A stretch of DNA of 64,000 bases from Neckera pumila (lineage: Eukaryota; Streptophyta; Bryopsida; Hypnales; Neckeraceae). Numbering within the stretch: position 1 is the first letter of the stretch; the number at the start of each line of letters is the position of its first letter. Position numbers and translations under genes: made by a program. Shown in pieces: positions 26,679 to 38,091 of this stretch. The notes beneath the pieces were generated by a model. That model was not told where the DNA came from. It worked only from the letters and a program-made list of their open reading frames with translations, and did no database searches. The DNA lies in NCBI GenBank assembly GCA_963969595.1, contig OZ018416.1, forward strand, positions 1,442,065 to 1,506,064, given 5' to 3'.

Positions 26679-27743
26679 CCCCTAAAGCCCCATTGCAACA
26701 ATGCTAGTGTGTGAGCATGAAAATGTAAACATGAGAGCCTTGAGCATATATACAAGTAGATATCCTACAACCATTGAAGGTGCTTAAATATAAACATTTA
26801 TATTATAGGTATCTATAACATAGTTACACTATAAGCATAAACGACTTTTATAATATAGACACCTATGATATAGGATTATAATCTTCTAGGCTCACAAGCT
26901 CACATTCCTAGGCTCTCATTGTCTCTTCAAAGGACAAATGAATGTTTGAGCAAGTTACTATGAATTCAATTTTTGGATAATTATTTTGAAATTGTTTCTT
27001 TTGATAGAAAAACACAATAGCTCTTTAGAAATATAGCATTTTACCCAATGCCTAAGAGCAAAATTTATGCCATCGTAAGCACAAAATGGAGCTCATCCGG
27101 ATAGCAAAAAAAAAACACAAAAATTTGAAATAATATTTTCTCTTGTAGATTGCATTTTTCTATTTTGAAAGTTTTTATTTATTCTATTTGAATTATTGGT
27201 GTGTAAACTATAGAGATTCTTGTTTGCGGGCAATCATAGCATGTTGTTAACAAAATAATGTATTGAATTTGTTCTTGAACTCAATTTTTAGAAAGAAATA
27301 CAAGGCTTAATATATTTGCTAGCACAATCTCACTCGTAAATTAGTGAATTTTAATTCCATCTTAAAGCTATTAACAATTTAGTTTTTTCCTTCAATCTTG
27401 TATCTACTTAGCAATTTTATAAAGAATGAAAATCAAGTTGTTGTTTGTTAAATTTTTATCCGAGACTTTCAACTCCATTCTTCAACATAACTTTTTTTTT
27501 AATTCAACATCTATAGTGCGGGCTATAGTGCAAAAATTTTAAGTTAAGAAGATTCAAAATCTCATAATCTAGTCTCACAAGGTGCAAAAAATCCCATTTT
27601 CAACACTTCTAAGTTCAAATATTAGACAATCTATGTAGTCAAAGTTTTGAAATTGCTTTCACATATTCCTATTTAAAAAAGAGAATTTTTAAAGTATTTC
27701 ATTCTTTGCAATGGAAATGGCAGTTTTGAGTGGGTTTAGAAAA
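26679..27743 (+). mobile_element. TTAA-bounded element, type A, with nested insertion and damaged 3' end
   Basis: TTAA at 26675-26678 then CCCCTAAAGCCCCATTG. The type A body is interrupted at once by a separate inverted-repeat element (26693-26925) and resumes TCTCTTCAAAGGACAAATG. The expected GGGACTTTAGGGG end is missing. The body stops at TTAA (27744-27747), where CCCTTTAGATTCCAAG appears to begin another element. Confidence 0.7.
26693..26925 (+). mobile_element. Small inverted-repeat element nested in a TTAA element
   Basis: It interrupts the type A body between CCCCATTG and TCTCTTC. CATTG occurs on both sides and could be a 5-bp target duplication. The start is CAACAATGCTAGTGTGTGAG. A second, inverted copy lies at about 28045-28262. 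Internally AT-rich with repeated TATTATAGGT-type runs. Confidence 0.6.
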
Positions 27744-28044
27744 TTAACCCTTTAGATTCCAAGATTTTTTTGAAAAATATAATCTCTAGTACTAGTTTAC
27801 AAATCTTGTTTGTAAACATAAAATTCTATAGTAAGATTCCAAACATAGAAATTGGAAATGCACTTAACGATCTTTTGGAATGGTAAATTTGGTGCAATCC
27901 AATGATGTACTTTGCAATAGATTTTGTATATTACGTGGGATGCACTTGGAATATTTGTTTAATACTGAGTGACATGTCTATGTTTATAATTATACAAATT
28001 TAAAATCAACAATATTTTTCTAAAGATGGAAATTTGAACATTTT

Positions 28045-28262
28045 CCCTTGACAATCTAATCCCATGAGCCTTGAAGACTACACACTTATGTTGTAGGTGT
28101 TTATATTATAGAAGCCTTTAATGCTTATAATACAACTATGTTATAGATATTTATATTATAGGTGTTTATATCATAAACATTGTCAATGGTTGTAGGATAT
28201 CTACTTATATGTATATGCTCACATGCTCACATTTTTATGCTTACACACTAGCATTGTTGCTT
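28045..28262 (-). mobile_element. Inverted second copy of the small element at 26693
   Basis: Contains CAATGGTTGTAGGATATCTA and ends CACACTAGCATTGTTG, the reverse complement of the start of the copy at 26693. The two copies face each other about 1.1 kb apart, so a transcript crossing both could fold. Confidence 0.6.
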
Positions 28263-28350
28263 AAATTTCTATTTTCTCCTATATACATATCATTAGATTT
28301 TAGGCATGTGAAAGAAAAATTTACTTATACACTAGAAAATGCCTGATTAA

Positions 28351-28922
28351 CTTCTAAGGCTCTTTTTAATCTAAAATAATTTTTGGATGCTTAGGGCATT
28401 CAGGACGGCATCCAAAGAGAATTATGAGATTTACGTTTTTTTCTCTCATTTTTTTGAGATTAGAAAATGAAACGACCTTCTGTGGATCTAATTTTTATAA
28501 AATCCAATAGTGGGCAAATGTTTTTTTTTTAACTCAAATTTGAACAAGTAGAGCAGAATATTGTTTTGCTTTGAAAATTTTCATATATTTTCCTAATTTT
28601 GAGTCTCTACTTTAATCTAAAGTCTTTATACCTTTTTGTAAATTAGAATTTGAGTTGTAGGGTTCAAAAGCTCGACAAAGTTACATTGTCAAAAGTTCAA
28701 GCAACCTTGAATAAAACATTGTATTGCTCTTTGCTCACATATACATTGCTATTAGATACCAATTTTTTTAGGCAAGCTCCTTATGCTAGTAAAAAATAAG
28801 ATCCTACAATTACAAATGATAAAGAATGGACATAATTTGATCAGAATTCTATTTTTTAGAAGGTATTATTGTTTGGAAATTATGTGGTTATTTCTAATTT
28901 TTGATCCAAATAACTTTAGAGG
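28351..28922. mobile_element. Possible TTAA-bounded element, divergent
   Basis: TTAA at 28347-28350 then CTTCTAAGGCTC, and right edge AACTTTAGAGG then TTAA (28923-28926). Only the ends and the size (572 bp) suggest the family. The body was not matched to other copies. Confidence 0.35.
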
Positions 28923-28926
28923 TTAA

Positions 28927-30218
28927 TTTGGATACTTGTCTATAAAAGTAATGAAGGGCAATTTTTCTCATACATGTTCTAAAATATTTTCCTCAACTAT
29001 AGATAAATATTGATTTTGGAGATGTACAACGTGTGAGCATCTAATCAAAGAGCACTTTTTGGCATCTAATGCCCTTTCTTACACAATTCTTTTTTAAATT
29101 TCAAATTTATAAAATACAATCCATATTTAGTTCATACCGTCAAGGTATAACCTTTCTCATGCCTGGTATACAAATTCACATACTTATTATAAATGAAATG
29201 GTCAATCTTACTTCTTTATTTTTTTACAAATTTAATTAGCGTCTAATAATTTGATTTTTTTTTTCAACTTTGGTACATTGGCAATAATTAATAAAATAGT
29301 GTTTCTCTCAAAAATTCCAACGATTCCAAAATGTTTTAGACTATTATGTCAATATGTAGAAACAATTTCAATCATTTTGTCATGTTATTCAATGATGGAC
29401 CATAGCTATTAGGCTCTGTAGGACACGAGAGAGGTGGATAATAGGCTTTGTTAGCAATTCAGAGTAACACAACAATCTTACTGCATGAATTGAAAGATTA
29501 TATTTTTTGAAGCGAGAATAAAAACTTTTTTCATTCATGGAAAATGCAGTCAGCAGACTTACAACATTCATTAGTTCATCAGTATAATATCTTATTAGGT
29601 ACACTTATGCAAAATTTCAAAAGAAAATAAGGGATCTACCTTACTCTAGATTATTGTGCAATGTAAGAAAGATCAAATGATCTAGTAATATAGTAGCCAT
29701 TTTTTGATGATTTCTTGTGGCCTTATGGAATTTGATTTTTTAGAATCCAAATATTGAAAATATTGAGCCAAATTTTTTGAATATGTGGAATTTTTTTCAA
29801 AATCTTTGACTTCATAGATTGCAAAATTATAACATTTGAAGTTAGAAGAAAATGTTTTTATTTTTAAAATTGTCCCTTATAGTTGATAAAGTTAGACTGC
29901 TCTTGAAATGTGATTTTAGATCACTAAAATTAGTGATTTCAAGCCATATCATATTAGTTATATACACACCAAATTTCAAAAGTCAATGGGATTTAGCAAA
30001 AGATGCTAAAAGATATCTAAATTGCCCAAATTGTCAAAAACATTTAGGCAACACAATTTTTCACTTCTGCATCTAATCGATATTTTTATTCTTTTTGTAA
30101 AGGTGGTTAGTTTCTCTACCTTGTGTCAAAATTTAAGAAACATTTGTTCAAAATTGACTTTATAGGAACTTACCCAAATATCCAATTCTTCCTATACTAG
30201 ACAATTGTCCTTTAGGGA
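28927..30218 (-). mobile_element. Partial TTAA-family element, one end defined
   Basis: Right edge GTCCTTTAGGGA then TTAA (30219-30222), the reverse of a normal start. Around 29780-29840 the family block appears in reverse (ATGTGGAATTTTTTTCAAAA, then CATAGATTGCAAAATTATAA). The other end is not located, so the left coordinate is only a limit. Confidence 0.4.
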
Positions 30219-30222
30219 TTAA

Positions 30223-31005
30223 TCATTGTTTAGGATAATTGTAAGAAATACTTATACTATTTCAATCACACTCAATGACAATTGAAATTTTCCACCATAA
30301 TTTTTGTATTATAATTCCAGAAGATTCAATTATAAAAGGAACTCATGATGATTTTACATCTTTATCTAATTTTTTCCAATTTTTCAAAGATGTTTCATTA
30401 TCTATATCTCCCCCAATTAGATGTCATTGTTGCTATATTAGTTAGTTTTAAATATAAAGACTAGCCCAAAAAACAAATTGGAGTATAAAAATCAAGTTTG
30501 TGATCATCTTCTAGGACTAAATAGATTATCAAAAAGAATAATTCAAATAGCAAAGTCTTTGTCTTATAAATGTGCTCAAACTCTTGAAAGTTTTTTTTTT
30601 GTATGATTGTAGGGATTGCAGAACTTTCATTATATAAGATATGATTAATCAACAAATAGTCTTTTTTAGTGGGAAACAATTTATAGTTTTTAATTTTATT
30701 GAATCAATTAAACTACTTTCTAAAAATACAAACATCCAAATATGATTTTTCTTGAGATTTTTGTGTAATTATTTTTTACATAACTTTTGGAGAGTTTTTG
30801 CTCAAATTGAATTCTTGGAAATATGTTATTAGGAATAGTTTACTAATTTTACATGTTTTATGTTGTTTTAAATTTTAATCAAAAACTCAAAGTACTTCCA
30901 ATACTACTCCAAATGCAACAATATCAATAGATCTTTCTTGCAATCATTATGTACTACATATAATATATATATTGATTTTTGTATTGAAATTTTTTGGGAC
31001 TCTTT
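30223..31005. other. Intergenic, nothing recognised
   Basis: AT-rich spacer between a TTAA-family end and the CACTA element. Confidence 0.5.
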
Positions 31006-31008
31006 TAG

Positions 31009-32194
31009 CACTAGAAGGAAATGAGGAGTTTTGTAACTTCATTATGCAACTAGTTTTCAATTGCATAGGACATTTGTGCTTGGTTTGCGATTGGTGATAA
31101 TTTGAAGACTTCTCGGGAGACTTGTAGTTGCTGTGGACATTATCTCATGGGCGACTTGTTTGCGACTTGTACATTTTAGAATATTAATCTCATTGATTTA
31201 TAGATTTCAAAATTTCAAAATTATCATTTTTTTAGATTTTACAATTTCAGATCTATCATTTTTTGGATTTCATATCTACCATTCTTCTAGATTTTAGAAT
31301 TTCAAATCTATCTTTTTTCTAGATTTCAAAATTCCAGGTCTATTTTATTTTAAGATTTCAAAACTTCAAATAATGGTATTTAATAGATTTCAGTGTTTTT
31401 TGAAACCTTATAATTTTGTAGATTTTAAAATTTTTTTGTATTTTAAATGTTTTTTGATTTCTATAGATTATAGAAATCTACAAATTATAGAAATCGATAC
31501 TCTGTAGAAACCTACAAATCAAAAAAATCTTAGAATTAAAATCAAAAAAATTCTTTGTATAAAACTACAACAATTTACAAGTATTATATGTTCAATCTAA
31601 TGGTAGTCTTTACAATTGATAAGGGACAATTGATATAAGACAAATGGAAATGACCTTGGAAGCAACTAGGAAACAACTAGAAAACCACTAGAAAACGACT
31701 AAGAAACAACTAGTGTACAACTTAAAAGCAACTAAGAAACGACTAGCTTCACTATTAGAAGATTTGGCTTTTTTTGTTGATTTGGTCACATTCATTTGAT
31801 TTTCTTTTCTATTGATTTCTTCCAAATCAACAAATCACTCTCCAAATCAATAAAAAAGTGAATCAAATCTATGCAACGAAATCAACCAAAAAGCTAAATT
31901 TTCTAGTAGTGTAGGAAATGATTAAGAAACAACTTATATACAACTAGAAAGCGACTAGTAAAGAAGTTTGGTCATTTTACAATTGCAATATTTTTCTAAT
32001 TGCTTTCTAGTTGTTTTTTGCAACTATAGATTGACTTCTTTGCAACTAATACAATGTATCGATGCTATAAAACAACAACATAAAACAATTAAGTAAGATT
32101 TGGTGATAATAGAGAGGATTACAGTCGCAGGATAGTTGTATAGGATACTAGTTGCATAGTAGCCGGTTGTGCCGTACACGTTTTTCTTCTAGTG
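31009..32194. mobile_element. Complete non-autonomous CACTA-type element with TAG duplication
   Basis: Starts CACTAGAAGGAAATGAGG and ends TTTTTCTTCTAGTG, so CACTAGAAG is inverted at the two ends. TAG flanks both sides (31006-31008 and 32195-32197), the 3-bp duplication of the CACTA superfamily. Subterminal runs of AACAACTAGAAAACGACTA type repeats are present. No transposase. A smaller CACTA-ended unit sits inside (31750-31911). Confidence 0.8.
31750..31911. mobile_element. CACTA-ended MITE nested in the larger CACTA element
   Basis: Starts CACTATTAGAAGATTTGGC and ends GCTAAATTTTCTAGTAGTG. The arms carry TTGTTGATTTGGTCACATTC and its approximate reverse. Related units are at 7374-7565 and 11687-11834. 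Confidence 0.65.
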
Positions 32195-32197
32195 TAG

Positions 32198-34165
32198 ATT
32201 TCAATCTCAAAACAAAAAACTATAAATATTTTATTATTTCGAAGTCGTTAATTAATTTTGATTGGATAGGTTGATGTACATAAGAAAACTTTGAATCATA
32301 TGATGTTCCATGAAATATTTGTAGTTAGTAAGTGCAAAAGTAGCACGTAAAGTTATTCTTAGAATTTAATTAAGAAATAAAAACACGAAATATTCCTTAT
32401 TTTTAGGACATTTTTACCTTTGGATTGACATTTATCAATTTCATGTTAAAACTTTAGCTCAAGTTTAGCAATTTTCATTTGCCTTTGACCTTGTATAACA
32501 TATTGATTATAAAAAAACTGTGAATTTTGACATCAATTCATTTTTCAATACATTGTCAAAATATTCAAGCTGTGGAATCTATGAATTTTTTATTTAATTT
32601 TTTGAAAGACAAAACTTCATCATGAAGAGGGGCTAAAACAAATTTTTTTTTAAATTTAATATTATACTATATTGCAATTCGTGGAGATTTTTTATTTTTT
32701 TATTTTTTTTGAAGAACTAGTGAAGATTTTCAATATTCATACCTTAAGTTATGTTGTTTGTTTTGTTTGTTACGATTAGATCTCTTGGACCATTTGTCCA
32801 CCTATTGCGTTCTTGGTACTGTTGGAAAGCTCTCTGCAAAGAGGGGTGCATGGGTTTTGTTTTGTAATGTTCTAACTCACTGTGTAAAAGGATATTGAAT
32901 TTCAAAGTTTTTATAAGTTAAAAAATAGAAACTACTTTTACTTTTATTTTGATTGTGGGACACTAGTCTATATCCATACTTTAAATTAGGATGTTTGTTT
33001 TGTTTGTTTGTTTGTTTTGTTTATTATGGTGAAATCTCTAGGACTGTGTGCCTTCGATCGCGTTCTTAGTGCTAGCAAAAAAGGATACACAGGCTTTGTA
33101 TTGTGGTGTTTGGATCTATGGTGTGAAAATTGTTGAATTTCAGAGTTACTAAAAAATTAGAAAATCACTTTTACTTTTATTTTGGTTGTAGCAATAGCAC
33201 AAGGTACACTAATCCATACCTTAAATTTGGTTGTTTGTTTTGCTTGTTATTGTTAGATCTCCTGGATCATGCATCCCCTGGTCACATTATTGGTAATGTC
33301 GGAAAGCTCTCTGTGAGGAGGGATACACAAGCTTTGGTTTGTGGCATTTAGACCTACAATGTGAACGTTATGGATTTTTTGGATCTTAAATAATAGAAAT
33401 TTACTTTTGTGGTTTTATTTTGATTGGAGCAACAAATCAAGGCACACTAATAATGTAGAAATTTAACCTATAAAGTTATATGGTTGTTTAATGCCAAAAA
33501 TTATTCTATTGCACCATGTTCTAAAATAATGCTAAATTCTCTACCTGAATTATATTATTGGTAAATTCAACCATAGGATCTTTTAGTTTACTTATTGAAG
33601 TACATCCTTCAAAAACATTAGATTTATAGACCTCATCAATTGCAAGGTCATGCCTATTTAATTTCAAAAATAAGATTTTTTCATTCCACCCTAGAGGTGA
33701 AATTTTGTTTATCAAACTTTTTGTGAAAAAGAGCTTATGTCATACAACTTGAAGTAGAAAATCCCATATTGAGGAATGAAGTTGTGAATACATACACAAA
33801 ATGTAATGATAAAAGCTTTAGTTTTTTTATGTTTTATTTAGATTTTATAATACAAGATTTCATAATTCTACAAAAATGCTTAATTTTGAATGACTCAAAT
33901 AATTAATTTTGTTGATGATATTTATATCAAAGAGGGTTTGTCTAGATTAAATTAAATAAGTTTGGTTGGAATTGTTGACATTGTTATAAAAAAAATCAAA
34001 ATTAAAAAAAATTAAAAATAAATAAACAAAAATATATTTATCATTATTTCATGAACCAAAGCTTGCCATAAAGACAATGTTAATTTGTAGCTACACAAGA
34101 GGTGAGAAACTAAAAAATTGAAAATCTGAAAAATCCAAATTCATGAAGTTACATCCAAATGCAAG
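32198..34165. other. Intergenic around the 240-bp tandem repeat
   Basis: Apart from the tandem array at 32738-33455 it shows only AT-rich sequence with dense stops. Confidence 0.5.
32738..33455 (+). repeat. Three-unit diverged tandem repeat, period about 240 bp
   Basis: Units begin near 32738, 32975 and 33215 with CATACYTTAA. Each continues with TTTGTTTTG runs, a block like AGATCTCYTGGA, GGAAAGCTCTCTG (weak in unit 2), and TTTTACTTTTATTTT. Units differ by many substitutions, so the array is old. Confidence 0.7.
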
Positions 34166-35072
34166 CCCCTAAAGTCCCATTGTTCCTAGGGGACAAAATG
34201 AATTTCAGGCAAGCTCCTATGGTCTCAATATTTGTTGTAATTTTTTGATTCTTTTGAAAAGATAGAAAAACATGTTAGCTTCCCAAAAATCATTTTTTTA
34301 TTTCATTTAGAGCCCGGGAGCAAAATTTATGACACAAAAACCTTTTTTAAGTTCAACGGGCAGACAAAAATCCTCAAAATAATTGAAGTGAGAATTTTTA
34401 AATTTTTTTTGAATAGATCATATTTTTATCTAAGTGGGAAGCTTTGATTTGTTTCATTTAGATTTGTTATATGAAAGTTATAAACAATCTCGTTTTGGAG
34501 GCAATTTGAGCATCTTCTTGAAAAAATAACTTATAGGATTCATTTTTGACCTCAATTTTCACAAAGTTTCAAAAAAATAAATCACAAGGTTAAGTTTTCT
34601 TGCTATAACAATCTCACCATTGAGATTAGTGTATTTCAATTCCATCTTAGAGATATTATCAATTTATACTTTCCTTCAATTTTAATCCTACTTCTACATA
34701 ACAATCTTTTAATGAGTGAAACTAAATGTGCGTTTTATATAAAAAAAACTCTATTCTCAACTCACTTTTTTATCATCTAAAATTCAAAATTCAAAATTAA
34801 TAGAATAAAAATTTTAAGTTATGAAGGTTCAAAGCCACAAAATGTAGTTGAGCAAGGTGCAAAAAAAGGCTTGTTTCCTTCACTTTAAATGCAAATATCT
34901 TGCAATCTACATGGTCAAAGTTTGTAATTTCTTCCACACATTCTTACACTATTCTAGTACAAGGTCCTATGGTTAGATATCCAAAAAATCATTTAAGTTA
35001 TTTTTGCTCCTTGCTATAGAAATGGCAATTTTGAGTGCTTTTTGATGGAAAGAGGCCTTGGGACTTTAGGGA
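34166..35072 (+). mobile_element. TTAA-bounded element, type A, first of a chain
   Basis: Left edge GCAAG then CCCCTAAAGTCCCATTG (the TTAA is lost on this side). Right edge GGGACTTTAGGGA then TTAA (35073-35076). That TTAA is also the left flank of the next element. Body of 907 bp matches copy 1. Confidence 0.8.
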
Positions 35073-35076
35073 TTAA

Positions 35077-36001
35077 ACCCTAAAGGACCATTTGTCCCCC
35101 TCGAGAGACAAATTGGGTCCAGGCAGGTTCCTACTGTCTCAACTTTTTGTAATATTTTTTGGGATTTTTGAGGTTGTGTATTTTTGCGAGAGCTTTGTGA
35201 ATATATAATTTTTATTTTAATTGATGCTCGGGAGCAAAAGTTATGGCACAATAAGCAAAGTTGGAGTTCGACGGGCAGCCCCAAAAAAATCACAAAAAGT
35301 CAAAATAATTTTTTTTCAATTTTTTAATCAAAGATTGTATTTTTGTCTACATGTAAAGCTTTGTTTCATTCAATTTGGACTAATAATGAGAAAGTTATGG
35401 AAAATCTTAGTTTTTTGGGCAATCTAAGCATCTTCTTGAAAAAAAACCCCTTATAGAATTCATTTATTAATGCAATTTTTAGAATTTTTCAAAAAAAGTT
35501 GTTAGACAAGGTTAGATTTTCTTGCTAGAACAATCTCACCATTGGGATTATTGTTATTCAATTCCATCTAAAGCTATTAACAATTTAGTTTTTTCTTCAA
35601 TCTTGAACCCACCTCTGTTTAACAATTTTTTAATGAGTGAAAATGAAGTGCGTTTTATCCTAATTTTTTTTGGGAGATTCTTGATTCAACTAATTAACAG
35701 AAAGAAGTAGAAAAACAAAGTCCATAGTGCAAAAAATTTGAACTAAAAAGATTCAAAGCCAAAAACTCTAGTCAAGCAAGGTGCAAGAAAACTTGTTTTC
35801 TTTACTTTAAATGCATATATCTTGCAATCTACATGGTCAAAGTTTCTGAAATTTCTTCCACATATTTGCTTAATAGTCAAGTATAAGATCTTACAGTTGG
35901 ATATGCAAGAAAAAGCAATTTTTAAAGCTCTTTTGTCTTTGCAATAGAAATGACAGTTTTGAATGGTTTTTGATAGGAAAATCACCTTCGTCCTTTAGGG
36001 G
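35077..36001 (+). mobile_element. TTAA-bounded element, type A, second of a chain
   Basis: Starts ACCCTAAAGGACCATTTG directly after the TTAA shared with the preceding element. Right edge GTCCTTTAGGGG followed by TCAA (36002-36005). Body of 925 bp is of type A and in the same orientation as its neighbour. Confidence 0.8.
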
Positions 36002-36029
36002 TCAATAAAAGACTTTAGAAATCAATTAA

Positions 36030-36663
36030 TTCCTACATGCCCAAGGCCTTTTTTGAGCTTCTAGGAATTTGCTGTAAATTGAACAAAAAGCCAACATTTT
36101 GATAAGTTTTATCAATTTTTTTTGAATTGTAACCATACAAATTCAAACTAGACATGTTAGAGATGATATAGGAAAAGAAAACACAACAATATCACTTATG
36201 GATTGAAAGATTATAATGTTTGATTATGAAGGTGTTAAAATTGCGAAAAGAGATTTGAAGTCTTTCAATCCTCACCTTCACGTGTCAAATCTAAAAAATT
36301 GTTCGCCAAAAAAATATGAGGTTAAAGGACCTAATATGCATAACCCCAATCAATTTATCGTTTCTCAAATCTACTCTCCAATTTTTTTTAAATGAATTTC
36401 TAATATGCTTTTTTCTCCAAGATCTAGGCTATTTGAGGCTCATTTCCAAGAGCCCTCAACACTACAAAAAGCCAAGATTGCAATGGCCCCCCTTGAATAG
36501 AAAAATCATAATTAATCATTTACAAAAATAGATTTTTGATGTTAAAACTAAACTTCAGAAAAAAATGCAAAAATGCAAACTACTAGAAATAGCACTTGTT
36601 TAGTTTTTATTTAACTTCAAAGTATTGTTGATACCAAAATTCAGTGCCTCGAGCATTTAGGAG
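36030..36663. mobile_element. TTAA-bounded element, divergent subfamily, third in the chain
   Basis: TTAA at 36026-36029 followed by TTCCTACATGCCCAAGGC. Right edge GCCTCGAGCATTTAGGAG then TTAA (36664-36667). Read inward, the ends match at most positions (YTCCTAMATGCYCRAGGC). Body of 634 bp with no coding potential. Confidence 0.65.
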
Positions 36664-36667
36664 TTAA

Positions 36668-37080
36668 TGAAAGCCCTTTGTACGGGGAGGTTTCTCATCA
36701 CTTTTACTTCTCATGCACTCAAATTTTCATTTCTTTTATGGAATGGATTCAAGTACGTGATATAGGTGCTTCCAACCTTTTTAAGAAAATACTCATAGAA
36801 TAGGAAAAAGAAATTTGTCCATCACAACATCCGGGATATTATTATTTTCCTTATTATTCATCATATTGCCCATGGATGAATGTCAGAGTTCATCCACAAG
36901 ATTGGATTGAACCTTCCTGGACATGATGAGGCGGGAGTAGTTATAATTCCTTCGCATTGCTGACGTGGACACTGCCCCCAATATCACAAAACTTGTTTGC
37001 TTTTCTCCCCCTTCATCATCCCTGGATCTTGGGCTGTAGTTTTCCTTTTCTTCCTTCTGCGCTGGAGTCAACTAATAGAG
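36668..37080. other. Intergenic spacer before the MITE cluster
   Basis: Becomes more GC-balanced from about 36880 onward. A 62-codon minus-strand open frame at 36883-37071 has no recognised signature. Confidence 0.4.
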
Positions 37081-37084
37081 TTAA

Positions 37085-37157
37085 CCCCTAAAGGACGGAG
37101 CCCATGACCATATAGTCAAATTTGCGTATGTTGAACGGACACTTGGATCTTTAGGGG
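37085..37157. mobile_element. 73-bp TTAA-bounded micro-element
   Basis: TTAA at 37081-37084, then CCCCTAAAGGACGG. Right edge GGATCTTTAGGGG then TTAA (37158-37161). Only the termini are shared with the larger copies. The 73-bp length leaves essentially two ends and a spacer. Confidence 0.75.
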
Positions 37158-37161
37158 TTAA

Positions 37162-37342
37162 TTGTAGAGTGTGTGCAATGAGGGACCAAGAGCCGGAATT
37201 TGAAAAGAAAGCAGGACGAAACTCCTTGAAGCACCTAAATTGAGCCAGACCATGTTGGAATTTGGTGTTGTGTTTCTTTTGTGCTATTCTTAGTTAAACC
37301 TTACTCTAACACCCCTTCTACAAACTGGGGTTCACTTTACGA
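37162..37342 (+). mobile_element. Second TTAA-flanked small element (181 bp), copy 1
   Basis: Lies between TTAA 37158-37161 and TTAA 37343-37346. Left end TTGTAGAGTGTGTGCAATG, right end GTTCACTTTACGA. It is similar over its whole length to 59001-59190 (shared AAACTCCTTGAAGCACC and TTTGGTGTTGTGTTTCTTTT blocks). Confidence 0.6.
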
Positions 37343-37346
37343 TTAA

Positions 37347-37476
37347 GAGCAGCCCCACTCCAACACGTTGAAGCCACACTCTAAACATTCTGCACCATTG
37401 ATCTTTTGGTCAATGAGGATATCAATGATACACAACATTTAGAGTGTGGCTTCAGCGTGTTGGAGTGGGGCTGCTC
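37347..37476. mobile_element. Tourist-like MITE with TAA duplication
   Basis: Flanked by TAA at 37344-37346 and 37477-37479. The ends form a 39-bp inverted repeat with one mismatch, beginning GAGCAGCCCCACTCCAACAC. TAA/TTA duplication and a GAGCA-type start are typical of Tourist (PIF/Harbinger-derived) MITEs. Confidence 0.8.
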
Positions 37477-37863
37477 TAACTCTAAAATGTGTCAAAGTAG
37501 TACGGAGTATAATTTTTTTTTAAAAGTGCACAAAACCAAGCCAACTGAGGTGGGCTGAAAACAGCACAGGAACTTGAGTTAACTTGGCGTGAGGAGCACA
37601 ATGGCAGCCGCCCAGAAGTCCTCCTCAGGAACTGGAACAGACAGGCATTGGGACTCGTTTCTTTTGTGCCACCAAAATAAAATAAAAGAACTTAAAAGTA
37701 AAAAATAAGGGTGTTAAAAATGGGCAAGGGGGCGCAGACAGCCGGGTGAGACTTGGGATCTCGGTGCAGCAACCTGCATGCACACCAAATTGGAATGGGG
37801 GCAGCCGGTTTGTGGTGGAAAGTAAAGTCATATTTTAGTGGACAGTTTGTGGTCACAAAGGGG

Positions 37864-38091
37864 GGACGTTAAACCCGTCCCTCGAATTGGACCAGCAGGG
37901 GAAAGCGCAGGAATTTTTTATTTTGCAAATTTTTTATTTTTTGCAAATTTTGAATTCATATTTGTCCCAAATTAGCTTGGGGAGACTCTTAGTCACGGCT
38001 CAAATGTAGGGGGCTTTTTTTACTTTTACCCCCGAGAACCCCCAATTTACCCTGCTGGTCCCACTTCGTGGGGTGGTTTTAAGTAACGTCC
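37864..38091. mobile_element. Inverted-repeat MITE at the edge of the polyamine oxidase promoter
   Basis: Left arm GGACGTTAAACCCGTCCC and later GGACCAGCAGGGGAAA; right arm ACCCTGCTGGTCCCAC and later TAAGTAACGTCC. Arms are about 45 bp with small gaps, and the centre is AT-rich. No clear target duplication, so the superfamily is not assigned. Confidence 0.6.
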
